Below, one piece after another: positions 26,208-36,400 of a stretch of 51,989 nt of DNA; the first letter of the stretch is position 1; the number at the start of each line of letters is the position of its first letter. The notes under the pieces were generated by a model. It worked only from the letters and a program-made list of their open reading frames with translations, did no database searches and was not told the DNA's origin. The DNA is from Bacteroidales bacterium (GTDB taxonomy: Bacteria > Bacteroidota > Bacteroidia > Bacteroidales > SM23-62), in NCBI GenBank assembly GCA_016783865.1, contig JADHVS010000005.1, forward strand, positions 1 to 51,989. Direction: 5' to 3'. The translations under genes were made by a program, and so were the position numbers.

Positions 26208-26567
26208 TTATTCCTCCTTTGCTTTTGCGTTTTCTTCGGCTTTTTTGGTTCTTTTCTTTTCTGCGTAAGCAGCGCCATACTTGTCTAATTTTACAGTAAG
26301 AAAACGGATGATACGTTCGTCCCTGCGATACTCAATTTCCAGCTTATCAAGCATGGAACCATCAGAGGTGAACTCAATCAAATAATAAAATCCGGTAGAT
26401 TTTTTCTGGATGGGGTAAGCCAGCTTGCGCAGACCCCAATTCTCTTCATGAATAATCTTCGCACCATCGCTGGTGAGGATCTTCTTGAACTTATCTACCG
26501 CTTCCTTCATCTGACTTTCAGACAAAACGGGAGTTGAAATGAAAACGGTTTCGTAATTGTTCAACAT
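26208..26567 (-). CDS. rpsF: 30S ribosomal protein S6
   Basis: I use the ATG at 26567 ([19 protein letters not shown]), giving 119 residues, the usual S6 length. The frame extends 21 codons upstream into what is better read as the leader, downstream of the promoter at 26601-26631. Family features are the ferredoxin-like fold strands, [31 protein letters not shown] and [14 protein letters not shown], followed by a Lys/Glu-rich tail. S6 is the first gene of a three-gene ribosomal operon. Confidence 0.96.
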   Translation of the reverse strand: MLNNYETVFISTPVLSESQMKEAVDKFKKILTSDGAKIIHEENWGLRKLAYPIQKKSTGFYYLIEFTSDGSMLDKLEIEYRRDERIIRFLTVKLDKYGAAYAEKKRTKKAEENAKAKEE

Positions 26568-26600
26568 TGTTATATTATTATGGTTTAAAATAATAGCACG

Positions 26601-26631
26601 CAAAAATAGGAACTTTTCAGTGATTACCAAA
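26601..26631 (-). promoter_or_regulatory. Promoter of the rpsF-rpsR-rplI operon
   Basis: On the minus strand, TTTG (26628-26631) and TATTTTTG (26601-26608) are exactly 19 nt apart, a perfect match to the Bacteroidota TTTG / TAnnTTTG consensus. The leader of ~27-30 nt contains an ATTATT/AATAAT hairpin. That could be a site for S6:S18 feedback, but I see no clear CCG box of the known S6:S18 motif. Confidence 0.85.
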
Positions 26632-26672
26632 AAATATTATAAATCAGAATAATAATGATTATTTATTAACAC

Positions 26673-26706
26673 TTTGTCCCCGTTGCAGGTAAATTTTCTA
26701 ATTTTA
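26673..26706 (+). promoter_or_regulatory. Likely dnaX promoter
   Basis: TTTG (26673-26676) and TAATTTTA (26699-26706) are 22 nt apart. The -7 element has one mismatch (final A) and the spacing is a little long. The dnaX start codon follows 18 nt later. Confidence 0.5.
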
Positions 26707-26724
26707 TAACCTAAGAAAATATGT

Positions 26725-28506
26725 ATGGAGAATTTCATTGTATCTGCAAGAAAGTACCGGCCTGAGACTTTTTCATCGGTTGTGGGGCAGGAAAATATAA
26801 CGATTACTTTAAAAAATGCCATCAAAAGCAACCACCTGGGACACGCCTATCTGTTTTGTGGTCCCAGGGGAGTTGGCAAAACCACCTGTGCCAGGATCTT
26901 CGCAAAAACCATTAATTGCAATCACCTGACCGACCGGTTTGAAGCATGCAATGAATGCGAATCATGCACTTCCTTCAATGATTCACGGTCTTTTAATATT
27001 CATGAGCTGGATGCCGCTTCTAATAATTCGGTTGATGATATACGCAACCTGATCGAGCAGGTAAGGATACCTCCACAGGTTGGAAACTACAGCACGTATA
27101 TCATCGATGAGGTACATATGCTCTCTGCGCAGGCTTTCAATTCTTTTTTGAAAACACTGGAGGAACCGCCTCACCATGCCATATTTATCCTTGCTACAAC
27201 GGAGAAGCATAAAATCATTCCAACCATCTTGTCCCGATGTCAAATATATGATTTTCAGCGTATAAGAGTTTCAGATATTGTACAATACCTTGAGAAGATC
27301 TCAAAAAATGAAGGGATAGAGTATGAGTTGGATGCGTTTAGCTCTATTGCTAATAAGGTGGACGGATCCATGCGGGATGCACTTTCGATCTTTGACCAGC
27401 TGGTAAGTTTTGCCGGCTCCAAAATTACCTATAACCATGTTATTGAAAATTTAAATATTCTTGACTTCGAGTATTATTTCAGGTTAACACAGGCATTTCT
27501 TGAGAGTAAGCTTTCCGAGGTACTATTGATTTTCAGTGAGATCCTCGATAAAGGATTTGATGGCCATCATTTTATTAACGGACTGAGCAATCATTTTCGC
27601 GATTTGCTTGTGTGTAAAGATGCTTCCACGATTGAATTATTGGATGTTGGAGCCGGGATAGGAGAGAAATACAAATCCCAGAGCCAGGCATGCGGAGAAG
27701 AGTTCTTATTCCAGGCACTGGAGATTTGTTCTCATGCCGACATACATTATAAATCGAGCCGTAATCAGCGGCTTCATGTCGAACTGGCACTGATAAAGCT
27801 CTGTAACATTGCAGAGAATAAAAAAAAAACAGTAACAGCAACTGAGGAGACATCAGCCCCTGATGATGAAAAAACCGAAATAGCCAAAGCTTCGGAGACT
27901 GAAGATCATAAATCACTGTCAGATGAGCCGGATGAGGAAACTCAAAGTGCCGGATCTGATGAACCAGAAATTACAGATTCGCCTGTGGAGGCACAACCCC
28001 CCCCAGAGTCCAAATCTCAAAGGAAGATCCCTTCATCGGGCTACTCCATCAAGGATGCCCTGAATGGTAATACACAAAAAGATATAGTAAATGACCAGGC
28101 AGACATGGTTGGGGCAGAGCCGGAAATAATTGAAAAACAGCCCTTTACTGTTGAGGATATTCATCGGGAATGGAATGCCTTTGCAGAAAATCTGAAGAGT
28201 GAGCGACCAAGGATGTACAGCACTCTGAAAAGCCATTTACCTGCCATTGCAGATGATTATCAGATATCCCTTATGCTCGATAATACAACGCAGAAGGATG
28301 AATTTGCACGGGAACTAAAACAGGATATCCTACGGTTTCTTCAGACGAATTTGAAGAACCACGAAATAACAATTGAGCTGACAGTGAAGCCGGATGATGG
28401 AGAAAAGACCAAGTTCTATACGGCTGAAGAGAAATTTGAACACATGAATAAAAAAAATTCCTATCTTGGAAAAATGAAACAACATTTTAACCTGGATTTT
28501 GAATAA
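26725..28506 (+). CDS. dnaX: DNA polymerase III subunit gamma/tau
   Basis: DnaX is the clamp-loader ATPase that ties the replisome together. The 593-residue protein has Walker A GPRGVGKT (residues 46-53), the four-Cys zinc module (C64, C75, C78 and C81, in the CNHLTDRFEACNEC region), DEVHMLS and the sensor LATTEKHKIIPTILSRCQ. Domain III ends near residue 365. An acidic low-complexity linker (~370-440) and a C-terminal tau-like domain follow. At 27820-27829 there is a run of ten A residues encoding Lys366-368, with stops a few codons on in both alternative frames, so a short gamma form of 369-373 residues is possible. Confidence 0.96.
   Translation: MENFIVSARKYRPETFSSVVGQENITITLKNAIKSNHLGHAYLFCGPRGVGKTTCARIFAKTINCNHLTDRFEACNECESCTSFNDSRSFNIHELDAASNNSVDDIRNLIEQVRIPPQVGNYSTYIIDEVHMLSAQAFNSFLKTLEEPPHHAIFILATTEKHKIIPTILSRCQIYDFQRIRVSDIVQYLEKISKNEGIEYELDAFSSIANKVDGSMRDALSIFDQLVSFAGSKITYNHVIENLNILDFEYYFRLTQAFLESKLSEVLLIFSEILDKGFDGHHFINGLSNHFRDLLVCKDASTIELLDVGAGIGEKYKSQSQACGEEFLFQALEICSHADIHYKSSRNQRLHVELALIKLCNIAENKKKTVTATEETSAPDDEKTEIAKASETEDHKSLSDEPDEETQSAGSDEPEITDSPVEAQPPPESKSQRKIPSSGYSIKDALNGNTQKDIVNDQADMVGAEPEIIEKQPFTVEDIHREWNAFAENLKSERPRMYSTLKSHLPAIADDYQISLMLDNTTQKDEFARELKQDILRFLQTNLKNHEITIELTVKPDDGEKTKFYTAEEKFEHMNKKNSYLGKMKQHFNLDFE
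27820..27829 (+). promoter_or_regulatory. A10 slippery run in dnaX, candidate gamma-form frameshift site
   Basis: Ten consecutive A residues lie in phase as AAA-AAA-AAA-A. One extra A, or a -1 shift, reads KKKNSNSN then TGA. One missing A, or a +1 shift, reads KKKQ then TAA. Both products end just after domain III. This resembles the A9 slippage site of Thermus dnaX. A weak 5-bp hairpin (ATCAG/CTGAT) lies about 20 nt downstream. Confidence 0.6.
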
Positions 28507-28599
28507 GAGAGGATTTGAGGGACTGAGGATTTAAGGGGTTAAGGGTTTAATTTCAGGATTCAAACCAGATAATTTTTCAACCAAAAATAATTTCATATC

Positions 28600-29865
28600 A
28601 TGCAAGGAGCAAAAATAACCATTGAAGGTGACAAACTTAACGTGCCCGATCATCCGATCATTCCTTTTATAGAAGGGGATGGTACAGGTCCCGACATATG
28701 GGCCGCATCTGTTCGTGTATTTGATGAAGCTGTAAAAAAGGCCTATTCAGGGAAGAGGCAGATTATCTGGAAAGAGGTATTGGCTGGTGAAAAGTCATTT
28801 AATGCCAACGGGGAGTGGTTGCCCCAGGAGACCCTGGATGTAATAAGGGAATACCTTATTGCGATTAAAGGCCCTCTTACAACCCCCGTTGGAGGAGGCA
28901 TCAGGTCATTAAACGTGGCCCTCAGGCAGATATTGGATCTTTATGTTTGTCTGCGACCGGTAAAATGGTACAATGGTGTGCCGTCACCTGTAAAGGATCC
29001 GTCCACCACCGATATGGTAATATTCAGGGAAAACTCTGAAGATATATATGCGGGAATTGAATGGATGAACGGTACCCCTGAATTAAAGAAGGTGGTCAGC
29101 TTTCTCAGGAACGAAATGCAGGTAACCAAAATCCGGTTTCCGGAAACAACCTCTATAGGGATTAAACCTATTTCCAGGGAGGGAACCGAACGACTGGTCA
29201 GGGCGGCCATAAAATACACAATACAGCACGGAAGACCCTCTTTGACACTGGTTCATAAGGGGAATATCATGAAATATACCGAAGGTCAATTTAAGCTTTG
29301 GGGATACGAACTGGCAGAGCGTGAATTTGGCGACCAGGTTTTTACATGGATGCAGTACGACAGGATTGCAGAAGAAAAAGGCACAGAAGCGGCATGGAAA
29401 GCGCAGAGCGAAGCCGAAAAAGCTGGAAAAGTGATTATCAAGGATATGATCGCGGATGCCTTCCTGCAGCAGATACTTACCAGGCCAAAAGAATACTCAG
29501 TGATTGCTACTATGAACCTTAACGGCGACTATATTTCCGATGCACTTGCAGCGATCGTGGGTGGAATAGGAATTGCGCCTGGCGCCAATATCAACTATGT
29601 TACCGGTCACGCTATCTTTGAAGCGACACACGGTACAGCACCTAAATATGCCGGTCAGGACAAGGTCAATCCCGGATCAGTTATTTTATCAGGTGTGCTA
29701 ATGTTTGAACACCTGGGATGGCAGGAGGCAGCTGATCTGATCTTGAAAGGATTGAAGGCAGCTATTCTGAAAAAGCGCGTGACCTATGATTTTGAGAGAC
29801 TGATGGAGGGTGCCACCAAACTTAAGTGCTCGGAATTTGGAACTGAAATTATAAACAACATGTAA
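28600..29865 (+). CDS. icd: NADP-dependent isocitrate dehydrogenase
   Basis: Icd oxidises isocitrate to 2-oxoglutarate in the TCA cycle. The 421-residue protein is of the bacterial homodimer type. The N-terminal region contains [15 protein letters not shown]. The substrate loop [13 protein letters not shown] holds the Ser that is phosphorylated by AceK in E. coli. Other marks are [27 protein letters not shown] and [16 protein letters not shown]. The Lys-Tyr pair in APKYAG is the mark of NADP preference. A single gene with 93 bp upstream; no aceK is seen nearby. Confidence 0.96.
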   Translation: MQGAKITIEGDKLNVPDHPIIPFIEGDGTGPDIWAASVRVFDEAVKKAYSGKRQIIWKEVLAGEKSFNANGEWLPQETLDVIREYLIAIKGPLTTPVGGGIRSLNVALRQILDLYVCLRPVKWYNGVPSPVKDPSTTDMVIFRENSEDIYAGIEWMNGTPELKKVVSFLRNEMQVTKIRFPETTSIGIKPISREGTERLVRAAIKYTIQHGRPSLTLVHKGNIMKYTEGQFKLWGYELAEREFGDQVFTWMQYDRIAEEKGTEAAWKAQSEAEKAGKVIIKDMIADAFLQQILTRPKEYSVIATMNLNGDYISDALAAIVGGIGIAPGANINYVTGHAIFEATHGTAPKYAGQDKVNPGSVILSGVLMFEHLGWQEAADLILKGLKAAILKKRVTYDFERLMEGATKLKCSEFGTEIINNM

Positions 29866-29918
29866 ACAAAAACTGTTTATCTGTTATTCAATTAGAAATC
29901 ATTTAGAAACTGATAAAG

Positions 29919-30422
29919 ATGTTACCTAAAAAAATCGAAAAAATCCTGAATGTTCAGGTTGAAAAAGAAGGTTATTCCTCCCAGTTATACCTGGCCATGG
30001 CCTCATGGGCCGAAGGGCAGGGATTAAAGGGAGTTTCCGGTTGGTTATATGCTCAATCGGATGAAGAAAGAATTCATATGCTAAAGTTTGTAAAGTATAT
30101 TAATGACAGGGATGGACAGGCCATAATCACGGAAATAAAAAAACCTCCGGTCGATTATCCCGGAATCAAAGAGTTGTTTGATATGGTGTTGGAGCATGAG
30201 AAGTTTATCAGTAAGTCAATCAATGAGATTGTTGCGCTTTGTACCGCAGAAAATGACCTTACCACCCACAACTGGATACAATGGTTTGTCACTGAGCAAA
30301 TCGAGGAAGAGGCTTCTGTCAAGGAGATCATCGATAAACTAAAATTAGTTGGTGAGCATAACCTCTACATGTTCGACCGCGACATTATGTCGATGCGGGG
30401 AGCTGGTGGAGAAGCAGTTTAA
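29919..30422 (+). CDS. ftnA: Ferritin (FtnA-like)
   Basis: Ferritin oxidises Fe(II) and stores iron in a 24-subunit shell in the cytoplasm. The 167-residue protein keeps the ferroxidase-site residues at the E. coli FtnA numbers: Glu17, Glu50, His53, Glu94, Gln127 and Glu130 (in EKEGYSSQ, DEERIHM, LEHEKF and TEQIEEEA). No haem-binding Met of bacterioferritin is apparent at the usual place. The gene lies 53 nt after icd and may share its transcript. It ends at a REP-like hairpin and a terminator. Confidence 0.95.
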   Translation: MLPKKIEKILNVQVEKEGYSSQLYLAMASWAEGQGLKGVSGWLYAQSDEERIHMLKFVKYINDRDGQAIITEIKKPPVDYPGIKELFDMVLEHEKFISKSINEIVALCTAENDLTTHNWIQWFVTEQIEEEASVKEIIDKLKLVGEHNLYMFDRDIMSMRGAGGEAV

Positions 30423-30438
30423 AAAAAGGCTGTCGGGG

Positions 30439-30492
30439 AAAGTCATCCCGAATTTACCTGCTTGCCGGCAGGCAAGTTCAGGATGACTTAAG
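30439..30492. repeat. REP-like hairpin, copy 1 (AAGTCATCC ... GGATGACTT)
   Basis: Outer arms AAGTCATCC and GGATGACTT enclose an inner perfect stem CTTGCC/GGCAAG around GGCA. The 3' part, GGCAAGTTCAGGATGAC, is identical to the end of the element at 51292-51444. It lies between convergent ferritin and C1-protease genes. Confidence 0.75.
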
Positions 30493-30502
30493 CTTTTAAG
30501 GC

Positions 30503-30530
30503 CGCCCCGGGTTCCTGGGGCGACTTTTTT
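30503..30530 (+). terminator. Rho-independent terminator for the ferritin gene
   Basis: CGCCCC (30503-30508) pairs with GGGGCG (30517-30522), followed by AC and T6. The T-run sits on the plus side only, so it mainly serves icd-ftnA transcription. Confidence 0.85.
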
Positions 30531-30531
30531 G

Positions 30532-33141
30532 TTACTGCAGAATGATCTTCTGATGCATGACCCAATCGCCCTGGACCATTCTTACCTGGTAGATGCCATT
30601 CGCCTGATCCGACAGATCTAATTTGATTTCTGCATCAGCACCAGGGTATTCATGGCTTCTTTCATACACCAGTTGTCCGCTCAGGTTGTATACCTGGATG
30701 AGAACAGGTGAAAGGTCTTCGTTTTTCAGCTTAATATTGAATGTGCCGTCGGAAGGATTCGGGTAGATGTCGATGAGCGGATCAGTATTGATATCTTCGA
30801 TATCCAGCGGCCAGGATGTATATACCAGCCTGAATGTTCCTTCCGATCCCCCGGCGCTTCCGTCAATCTGTACAAAATACTGCTTGCCGATCTCGACATT
30901 GGCTTCCATATAGAAGGAGTAGTCAGCCCTGGTTCCATAATCATCAAAGGCAGTGATCATCGTATAATTATCATTCAGTATATCTTCACAGGTCTCTGCT
31001 TCATAAATGGCAATCTGGTTGTCCATCCCTTGTCCGTCGAAAGTGACATAAGTTGAAACAGCGGTAAACTTGAACCAGATGCTGTTCTGTAAACCACCCT
31101 CAACGCACCAGTACCCGTAGGCATCGCATTCTCCCTCAGGTGGGAAGGGCTCATTGAATTCAACGGTGGCATTGCGGTTTGTAACTCCGTTAAGATTGCT
31201 TGGAGGATCGGCCAGTTCGATCGCGTTGCAAACATTGTCATTGGGCGGGGGTATTTTCAGCACAAAAGTCAATGTATCCCTGTCAGTACATGTCCCCTGT
31301 GTGCCTTCCACATAAATATCATATGTACCCGCTGCATCAGGATCGAACTTAACTGTCGATCCCACGTCTGTATCAAGAAACTCAGAAGGGGTCCAGACAT
31401 AAGCGTCTGCCCCGAATGCTGTAACTTCATATTCCGGTCCGTGGGGTGCCGTAATAGTATCCTCTGGTATAACCACATTAATCTCTGTACTAACATCAAT
31501 GTATTGATACCTTGTCCTTGTGTCACTGCCATCAACGGTAAGAGAAACTGTTTTGCGGCCTTCTGTTGAGTAGGTTACCTGGTGCGGACCTTTGGAATTG
31601 GCCGTAGCAGGACTGGCCCCTTCACCAAAATCCCATGAATAGCTTGCAGGCGTTCCGTTTTCAAGGAATGTATAGGTAACAGTACTGTTGAGGCAGGCGG
31701 TAGTCTTGTCCGCTTCGAACAATGCTTTAACAGTTCCTATGTCAACGGTATAAGCACGAATGGTCAGATTTTCACCCTCATCCTCATTTTCAGGATCAGG
31801 ATTAGAGCTATTCCAGTTCGCCGCATTTGCACTGGTCCAGTTAACACCCGTATCAATTACCGGATTTGCATATTCTTCAATAAATTCTTCGAGAGGGATC
31901 GGAAAATTAAATCCCGGAGAATAGTATTTTACCTTAACATAGAAATCCCCGTTCACCTCAGTGGGTGTAATATCAAATGTTGTAAAACCCGGGTACTCAA
32001 CAAGTATTTTACTCCTGCTGCTTAGAAGGTTTGAAAGATCTGAGCCGTCAAAATCATCGTATATTTCAACATCGATAACAGTTCCCTGAGCATTCACAAA
32101 TGTTCCAACTTTTGTTACTAGCTGCTCCACGGGAGCTTCAAATTTTGCTAATCCGTAACCTATGGGATCTGCATATCCGGAGGAGGTTAGTGCTCCCAGC
32201 TTGTCATACATATATAAATGATCCACCTCATCTGTCTCCCAGATGGTATGGAATTGTGCAGCATCACTCAATATCTTGGTGTCCATATATGAACAATCAA
32301 CAAAACCATCATCGGCCCAGTCATCACTCCAGCTGTTCTTGATAATCCATGCACCAAGGCCCCCTTTTGTCGGTGTAAAATCATTCCAGCCAACAACCAG
32401 CCAGGCATGATTAGGATTTTCATCCCCTTCATAATAGTATGTATTGAAGATTAAATCGAAATCATCATAATTGATATGAACAGATGCCCATACAGCGCCA
32501 TAATCCATGATCGCTTTTTTGATCACGTCCATATTATTGGGTAAAAACCTTGACTCAGGCATCAGTTTAAAAGGATCCAGTTCAAGACATGTATGATTCA
32601 GAAGATTGTATGGATCCTGGGATTCAAGAACGGGACCGCTGAACCGGCTTAAATAGGCTGTGGCCATAACGGCATTTGCCCCTTCACCATAGGCCCATTC
32701 ATAACCATAGCAGGCGGCAATATTCTGTTCCGACAGGTCATACACATCTTCTCCCGCAACCAGCAATCGTGATTCGATGGCTCCCATAGTAGCAAAAGCC
32801 ACACAGTTACCACCGAATTCACCACCTTCCTGGTCTTTTGGAACAGTGACATATGCATTTTCGTTGACATTTCTCAGATCATATTTGGTTGGAAATACCT
32901 CTGTGCTTTTCAAGGATCGGGCAGACGCTGAGTTATTCTGAAAATGCAAATACATCGGGCTCGGCACATAATCCAGTTTATAACCATCCGGAGTGGAAGT
33001 TTTCAGTGTGCCTGATTCCCGGGCTTCTAAATATTTGACAAACTCCGGGTTCAGAGGAGCATTTTTATATACGCTTTTTTGTTGCGGGTAAGCCTGAATG
33101 CTCAATAATATGCTGATAAGTACAAGAATTATTTGCTTCAT
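30532..33141 (-). CDS. Papain-like (C1) cysteine protease with PKD domain and T9SS sorting tail
   Basis: The 869-residue protein has a signal peptide (MKQIILVLISILLSIQA). A C1 peptidase domain follows, with nucleophile Cys113 in GGNCVAFATMG, His245 in PNHAWLVVGWND, Asn269 in IIKNSWSDDWADDG and a candidate oxyanion Gln104. The usual Trp after Cys is Val. Next come a beta-rich stretch, a PKD domain (about 460-545, YSWDFGEGASP), a second beta domain, and a T9SS type A tail (IDIYPNPSDGTFNIKL to the end). It is thus exported to the surface or medium. No propeptide of the cathepsin type is obvious. Substrate unknown. Confidence 0.92.
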   Translation of the reverse strand: MKQIILVLISILLSIQAYPQQKSVYKNAPLNPEFVKYLEARESGTLKTSTPDGYKLDYVPSPMYLHFQNNSASARSLKSTEVFPTKYDLRNVNENAYVTVPKDQEGGEFGGNCVAFATMGAIESRLLVAGEDVYDLSEQNIAACYGYEWAYGEGANAVMATAYLSRFSGPVLESQDPYNLLNHTCLELDPFKLMPESRFLPNNMDVIKKAIMDYGAVWASVHINYDDFDLIFNTYYYEGDENPNHAWLVVGWNDFTPTKGGLGAWIIKNSWSDDWADDGFVDCSYMDTKILSDAAQFHTIWETDEVDHLYMYDKLGALTSSGYADPIGYGLAKFEAPVEQLVTKVGTFVNAQGTVIDVEIYDDFDGSDLSNLLSSRSKILVEYPGFTTFDITPTEVNGDFYVKVKYYSPGFNFPIPLEEFIEEYANPVIDTGVNWTSANAANWNSSNPDPENEDEGENLTIRAYTVDIGTVKALFEADKTTACLNSTVTYTFLENGTPASYSWDFGEGASPATANSKGPHQVTYSTEGRKTVSLTVDGSDTRTRYQYIDVSTEINVVIPEDTITAPHGPEYEVTAFGADAYVWTPSEFLDTDVGSTVKFDPDAAGTYDIYVEGTQGTCTDRDTLTFVLKIPPPNDNVCNAIELADPPSNLNGVTNRNATVEFNEPFPPEGECDAYGYWCVEGGLQNSIWFKFTAVSTYVTFDGQGMDNQIAIYEAETCEDILNDNYTMITAFDDYGTRADYSFYMEANVEIGKQYFVQIDGSAGGSEGTFRLVYTSWPLDIEDINTDPLIDIYPNPSDGTFNIKLKNEDLSPVLIQVYNLSGQLVYERSHEYPGADAEIKLDLSDQANGIYQVRMVQGDWVMHQKIILQ

Positions 33142-33349
33142 AATTCATTTATTTTAGGAGATTCATATACAATATTACTAATTTATCAACATTTTATTAC
33201 TTACCGATGTTTCAATTAAACTATTTTTAACAAGGCCGGTATAAATATTCAGGAATAGTTTTTGCAATAGCTAGTGCTGCGTCAAAATCAGAATATTTTG
33301 AACCGTTTTATCAACAATCATGACATAATGTCGTTTGCATAAAATAAAC

Positions 33350-33400
33350 TAATTTTGTAGACTTAAAACCTCCAGGGTTTTCCTCAAACCATGGAGGTTT
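33350..33400 (+). promoter_or_regulatory. secA promoter -7 element and strong leader hairpin
   Basis: A perfect TAnnTTTG (TAATTTTG, 33350-33357) lacks a good TTTG at the usual distance. Directly after the expected start of transcription, AAACCTCCA (33366-33374) and TGGAGGTTT (33392-33400) form a perfect 9-bp stem, and an inner GGTTT/AAACC stem closes around TCCTC. The hairpin ends 18 nt before the secA ATG. No T-run follows, so it is more likely a leader structure than a terminator. The rest of 33142-33349 is AT-rich, with only a weak minus-strand -7-like element (CAATATTA) for the protease gene. Confidence 0.6.
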
Positions 33401-33418
33401 AAATTGAACAACAACACA

Positions 33419-36400
33419 ATGAACGTACTAAACAAAGTATTGAATACAATCCTTGGGAACAAGTCAGAGAGGGATTTAAAGGCGATTGAACCGTATGTGG
33501 CTAAGATAAATGCTGAGACGGAAAAAATCGAGAAGCTCAACAATGATGGATTAAGAGAAGAAACCCACAAGATCCGCGAAAGAATAAACGAATTTGTAAA
33601 GGAGGAGAGGTCTGAAATTGATAAGATCAGGGAGCAGGTGAACGATCCTGCCACTGATGTGGATGAGAAAGAAGACCTTTACAGGCAGATCGATAAGCTT
33701 GATTCTGAAGTCAATGATAGGCTTGAACAGGCAATGGAAGATGTATTGCCCATTGCCTTTGCACTGGTTAAAGAAACGGCCAGGAGATTCAAGGAAAATG
33801 AATCACTTGAGGTTACCGCTCTCGATTATGACAGGGATTATGCTGCAGTAAGGGACAGTGTAGAGGTGAAAACCAACAGGGCCATTTGGAATAATTCCTG
33901 GATGGCAGGCGGAAATATGATCACCTGGGATATGGTGCATTACGATGTGCAGCTCATAGGTGGTGTTGTCCTTCATAAAGGGAACATTGCAGAAATGGCA
34001 ACGGGTGAAGGTAAAACACTGGTGGCGACCCTGCCGGTTTTCCTGAATGCCCTTACCGGCCGGGGAGTACATATTGTTACAGTAAACGATTACCTGGCAA
34101 AGAGGGACTCTGAATGGATGGGGCCGATCTTCGAATTCCATGGTCTTACAGTTGATTGTATCGATAAGCACCAACCCAACTCAGACGACCGCCGGAAGGC
34201 CTACAATGCCGATATTACCTATGGTACAAACAATGAATTCGGTTTTGATTACCTGCGTGACAATATGGCTATCAGTCCTGCCGACCTGGTACAACGAAAG
34301 CATAACTATACTATTGTTGACGAGGTTGACTCAGTACTCATTGATGACGCACGTACTCCTTTGATTATTAGTGGTCCTGTACCCCAGGGTGAAAATCAGC
34401 AATTTCTTGAATATAAATCCAAGGTGCAAAGGCTGGTTGATGCCCAGAGGAAGCTGGTAAACCAGATGCTTGCAGACGGGAAAAGGGCCCTGCAGGATGG
34501 GAAGAATGAAGAAGCCGGATTGATGATTTTCAGGGCATTCAAAGGTTTACCAAAAAATAAGGCCCTGATTAAGCTGTTGAGTGAAGAGGGAAATAAATCC
34601 CTTATGCATAAGACTGAGAATTTCTACATGCAGGAGAACAGCAAGAACATGCATAAGGCCACAGAGGAACTTTTCTTTGTTATTGATGAGAGGCACAATT
34701 CAATAGAATTAACTGAGAAAGGTCTCGACCTGATTACTACATCTGCTGAGGATCCTACTTTTTTTGTACTGCCCGATATTGGAAGTGAAGTGGCTGAACT
34801 GGAGAAAACTGGCCTTTCCGACAGCGACAAGCTCAAAGCTAAAGACAAACTGCTCCAGGATTATGCCGTAAAGTCTGAACGGGTTCATACTGTCAACCAA
34901 CTGCTGAAAGCATATTCTCTTTTTGAAATTGATGTGGAATACGTGGTAATGGACAACAAGGTGAAGATCGTGGATGAGCAAACCGGAAGGATCCTCGATG
35001 GAAGAAGGTATTCAGACGGGCTCCACCAGGCTATTGAAGCCAAGGAAAATGTAAAGGTGGAAGCGGCCACACAGACATTTGCCACCATAACATTGCAGAA
35101 TTATTTCAGGATGTATACCAAACTAGCTGGTATGACGGGTACAGCTGAAACAGAAGCAGGTGAATTCTGGGATATTTATAAGCTTGATGTGGTGGTTTGC
35201 CCAACGAACAGACCCATTGTCAGAGGAGATTTTGAAGACCTGGTTTATAAGACTGTCAGGGAGAAATACAATGCTGTGATCGATGAAGCAGTAAAACTGG
35301 TCAAAGAGGGCCGTCCGGCACTTATTGGGACTACTTCTGTTGAAATATCTGAATTGCTCAGCCGGATGCTCAAAATGAAGCATATCGAACACAACGTACT
35401 CAATGCTAAACTGCACCAGAAAGAAGCCGATATTGTTGCACAGGCTGGTAAACCTGGCACTGTGACAATCGCCACCAACATGGCAGGTAGGGGAACCGAT
35501 ATAAAACTCACCCCTGAAGTCGTTAAAGCCGGGGGACTGGCCATCATTGGTACAGAAAGGCATGAATCAAGACGGGTTGACCGGCAGCTCAGGGGTCGTG
35601 CAGGACGTCAGGGTGACCCGGGTTCTTCACAATTTTATGTTTCCCTCGAAGATAACCTCATGAGGTTGTTCGGTTCAGACAGAATAGCTGGTGTGATGGA
35701 CAGGCTTGGATTGAAAGAGGGTGAAGTGATCCAGCACTCCATGATATCAAGGTCGATTGAACGGGCACAGAAAAAGGTAGAAGAAAACAACTTTGGGATC
35801 AGGAAAAGACTGCTTGAATATGACGATGTGATGAATTCACAACGAGAAGTCATCTATACAAAACGTAAACACGCCTTGCTGGGTGAGAGGATTAGCGTTG
35901 ATATTGCCAATATGATGTATGATGTGTGTGAAAGCATCGTTGCGGATTGCCATGGCCAGGTTGATTACCAGGATTTTTCACTTGAAGTGTTACGTTATTT
36001 ATCTGTTGAACCACCTGTTTCAGAAACAGAATATTTGAAGATGAACTCTGGTGAGATCATTGAAAAGCTCAACAAGGTTGTCAAAGAAACTTTCCAGCGG
36101 AAAGAAGATGCCATTGCGGCCCAGGCCATGCCTGTGATAAAACAGGTTTTTGAAAAGCAGGCAAAAATCTATGAAAATATAGTCGTTCCAATTTCCGACG
36201 GAACAAAAGTATTCCAGATCCTGACCAACCTTGAGAATGCCTATAATTCTGATGGATTGGAGGTGCTTCGTGCATACGAAAAAACAGTTGTCCTGGCCAC
36301 GATCGATGAAGCCTGGAAAGAACACCTGAGGGAAATGGATGAACTTAGACAGGCCGTACAGGCAGCAGCGTACGAACAGAAAGATCCATTACTGATATAT

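Noticed and set aside
26568..26630. N-terminal 21-codon extension of rpsF
   Set aside because: It lies upstream of the normal S6 start and almost directly at the promoter; the protein has the standard length from 26567.
33404..33418. TTG start for secA five codons upstream
   Set aside because: The ATG at 33419 gives the usual SecA N-terminus and there is no reason to prefer a TTG.
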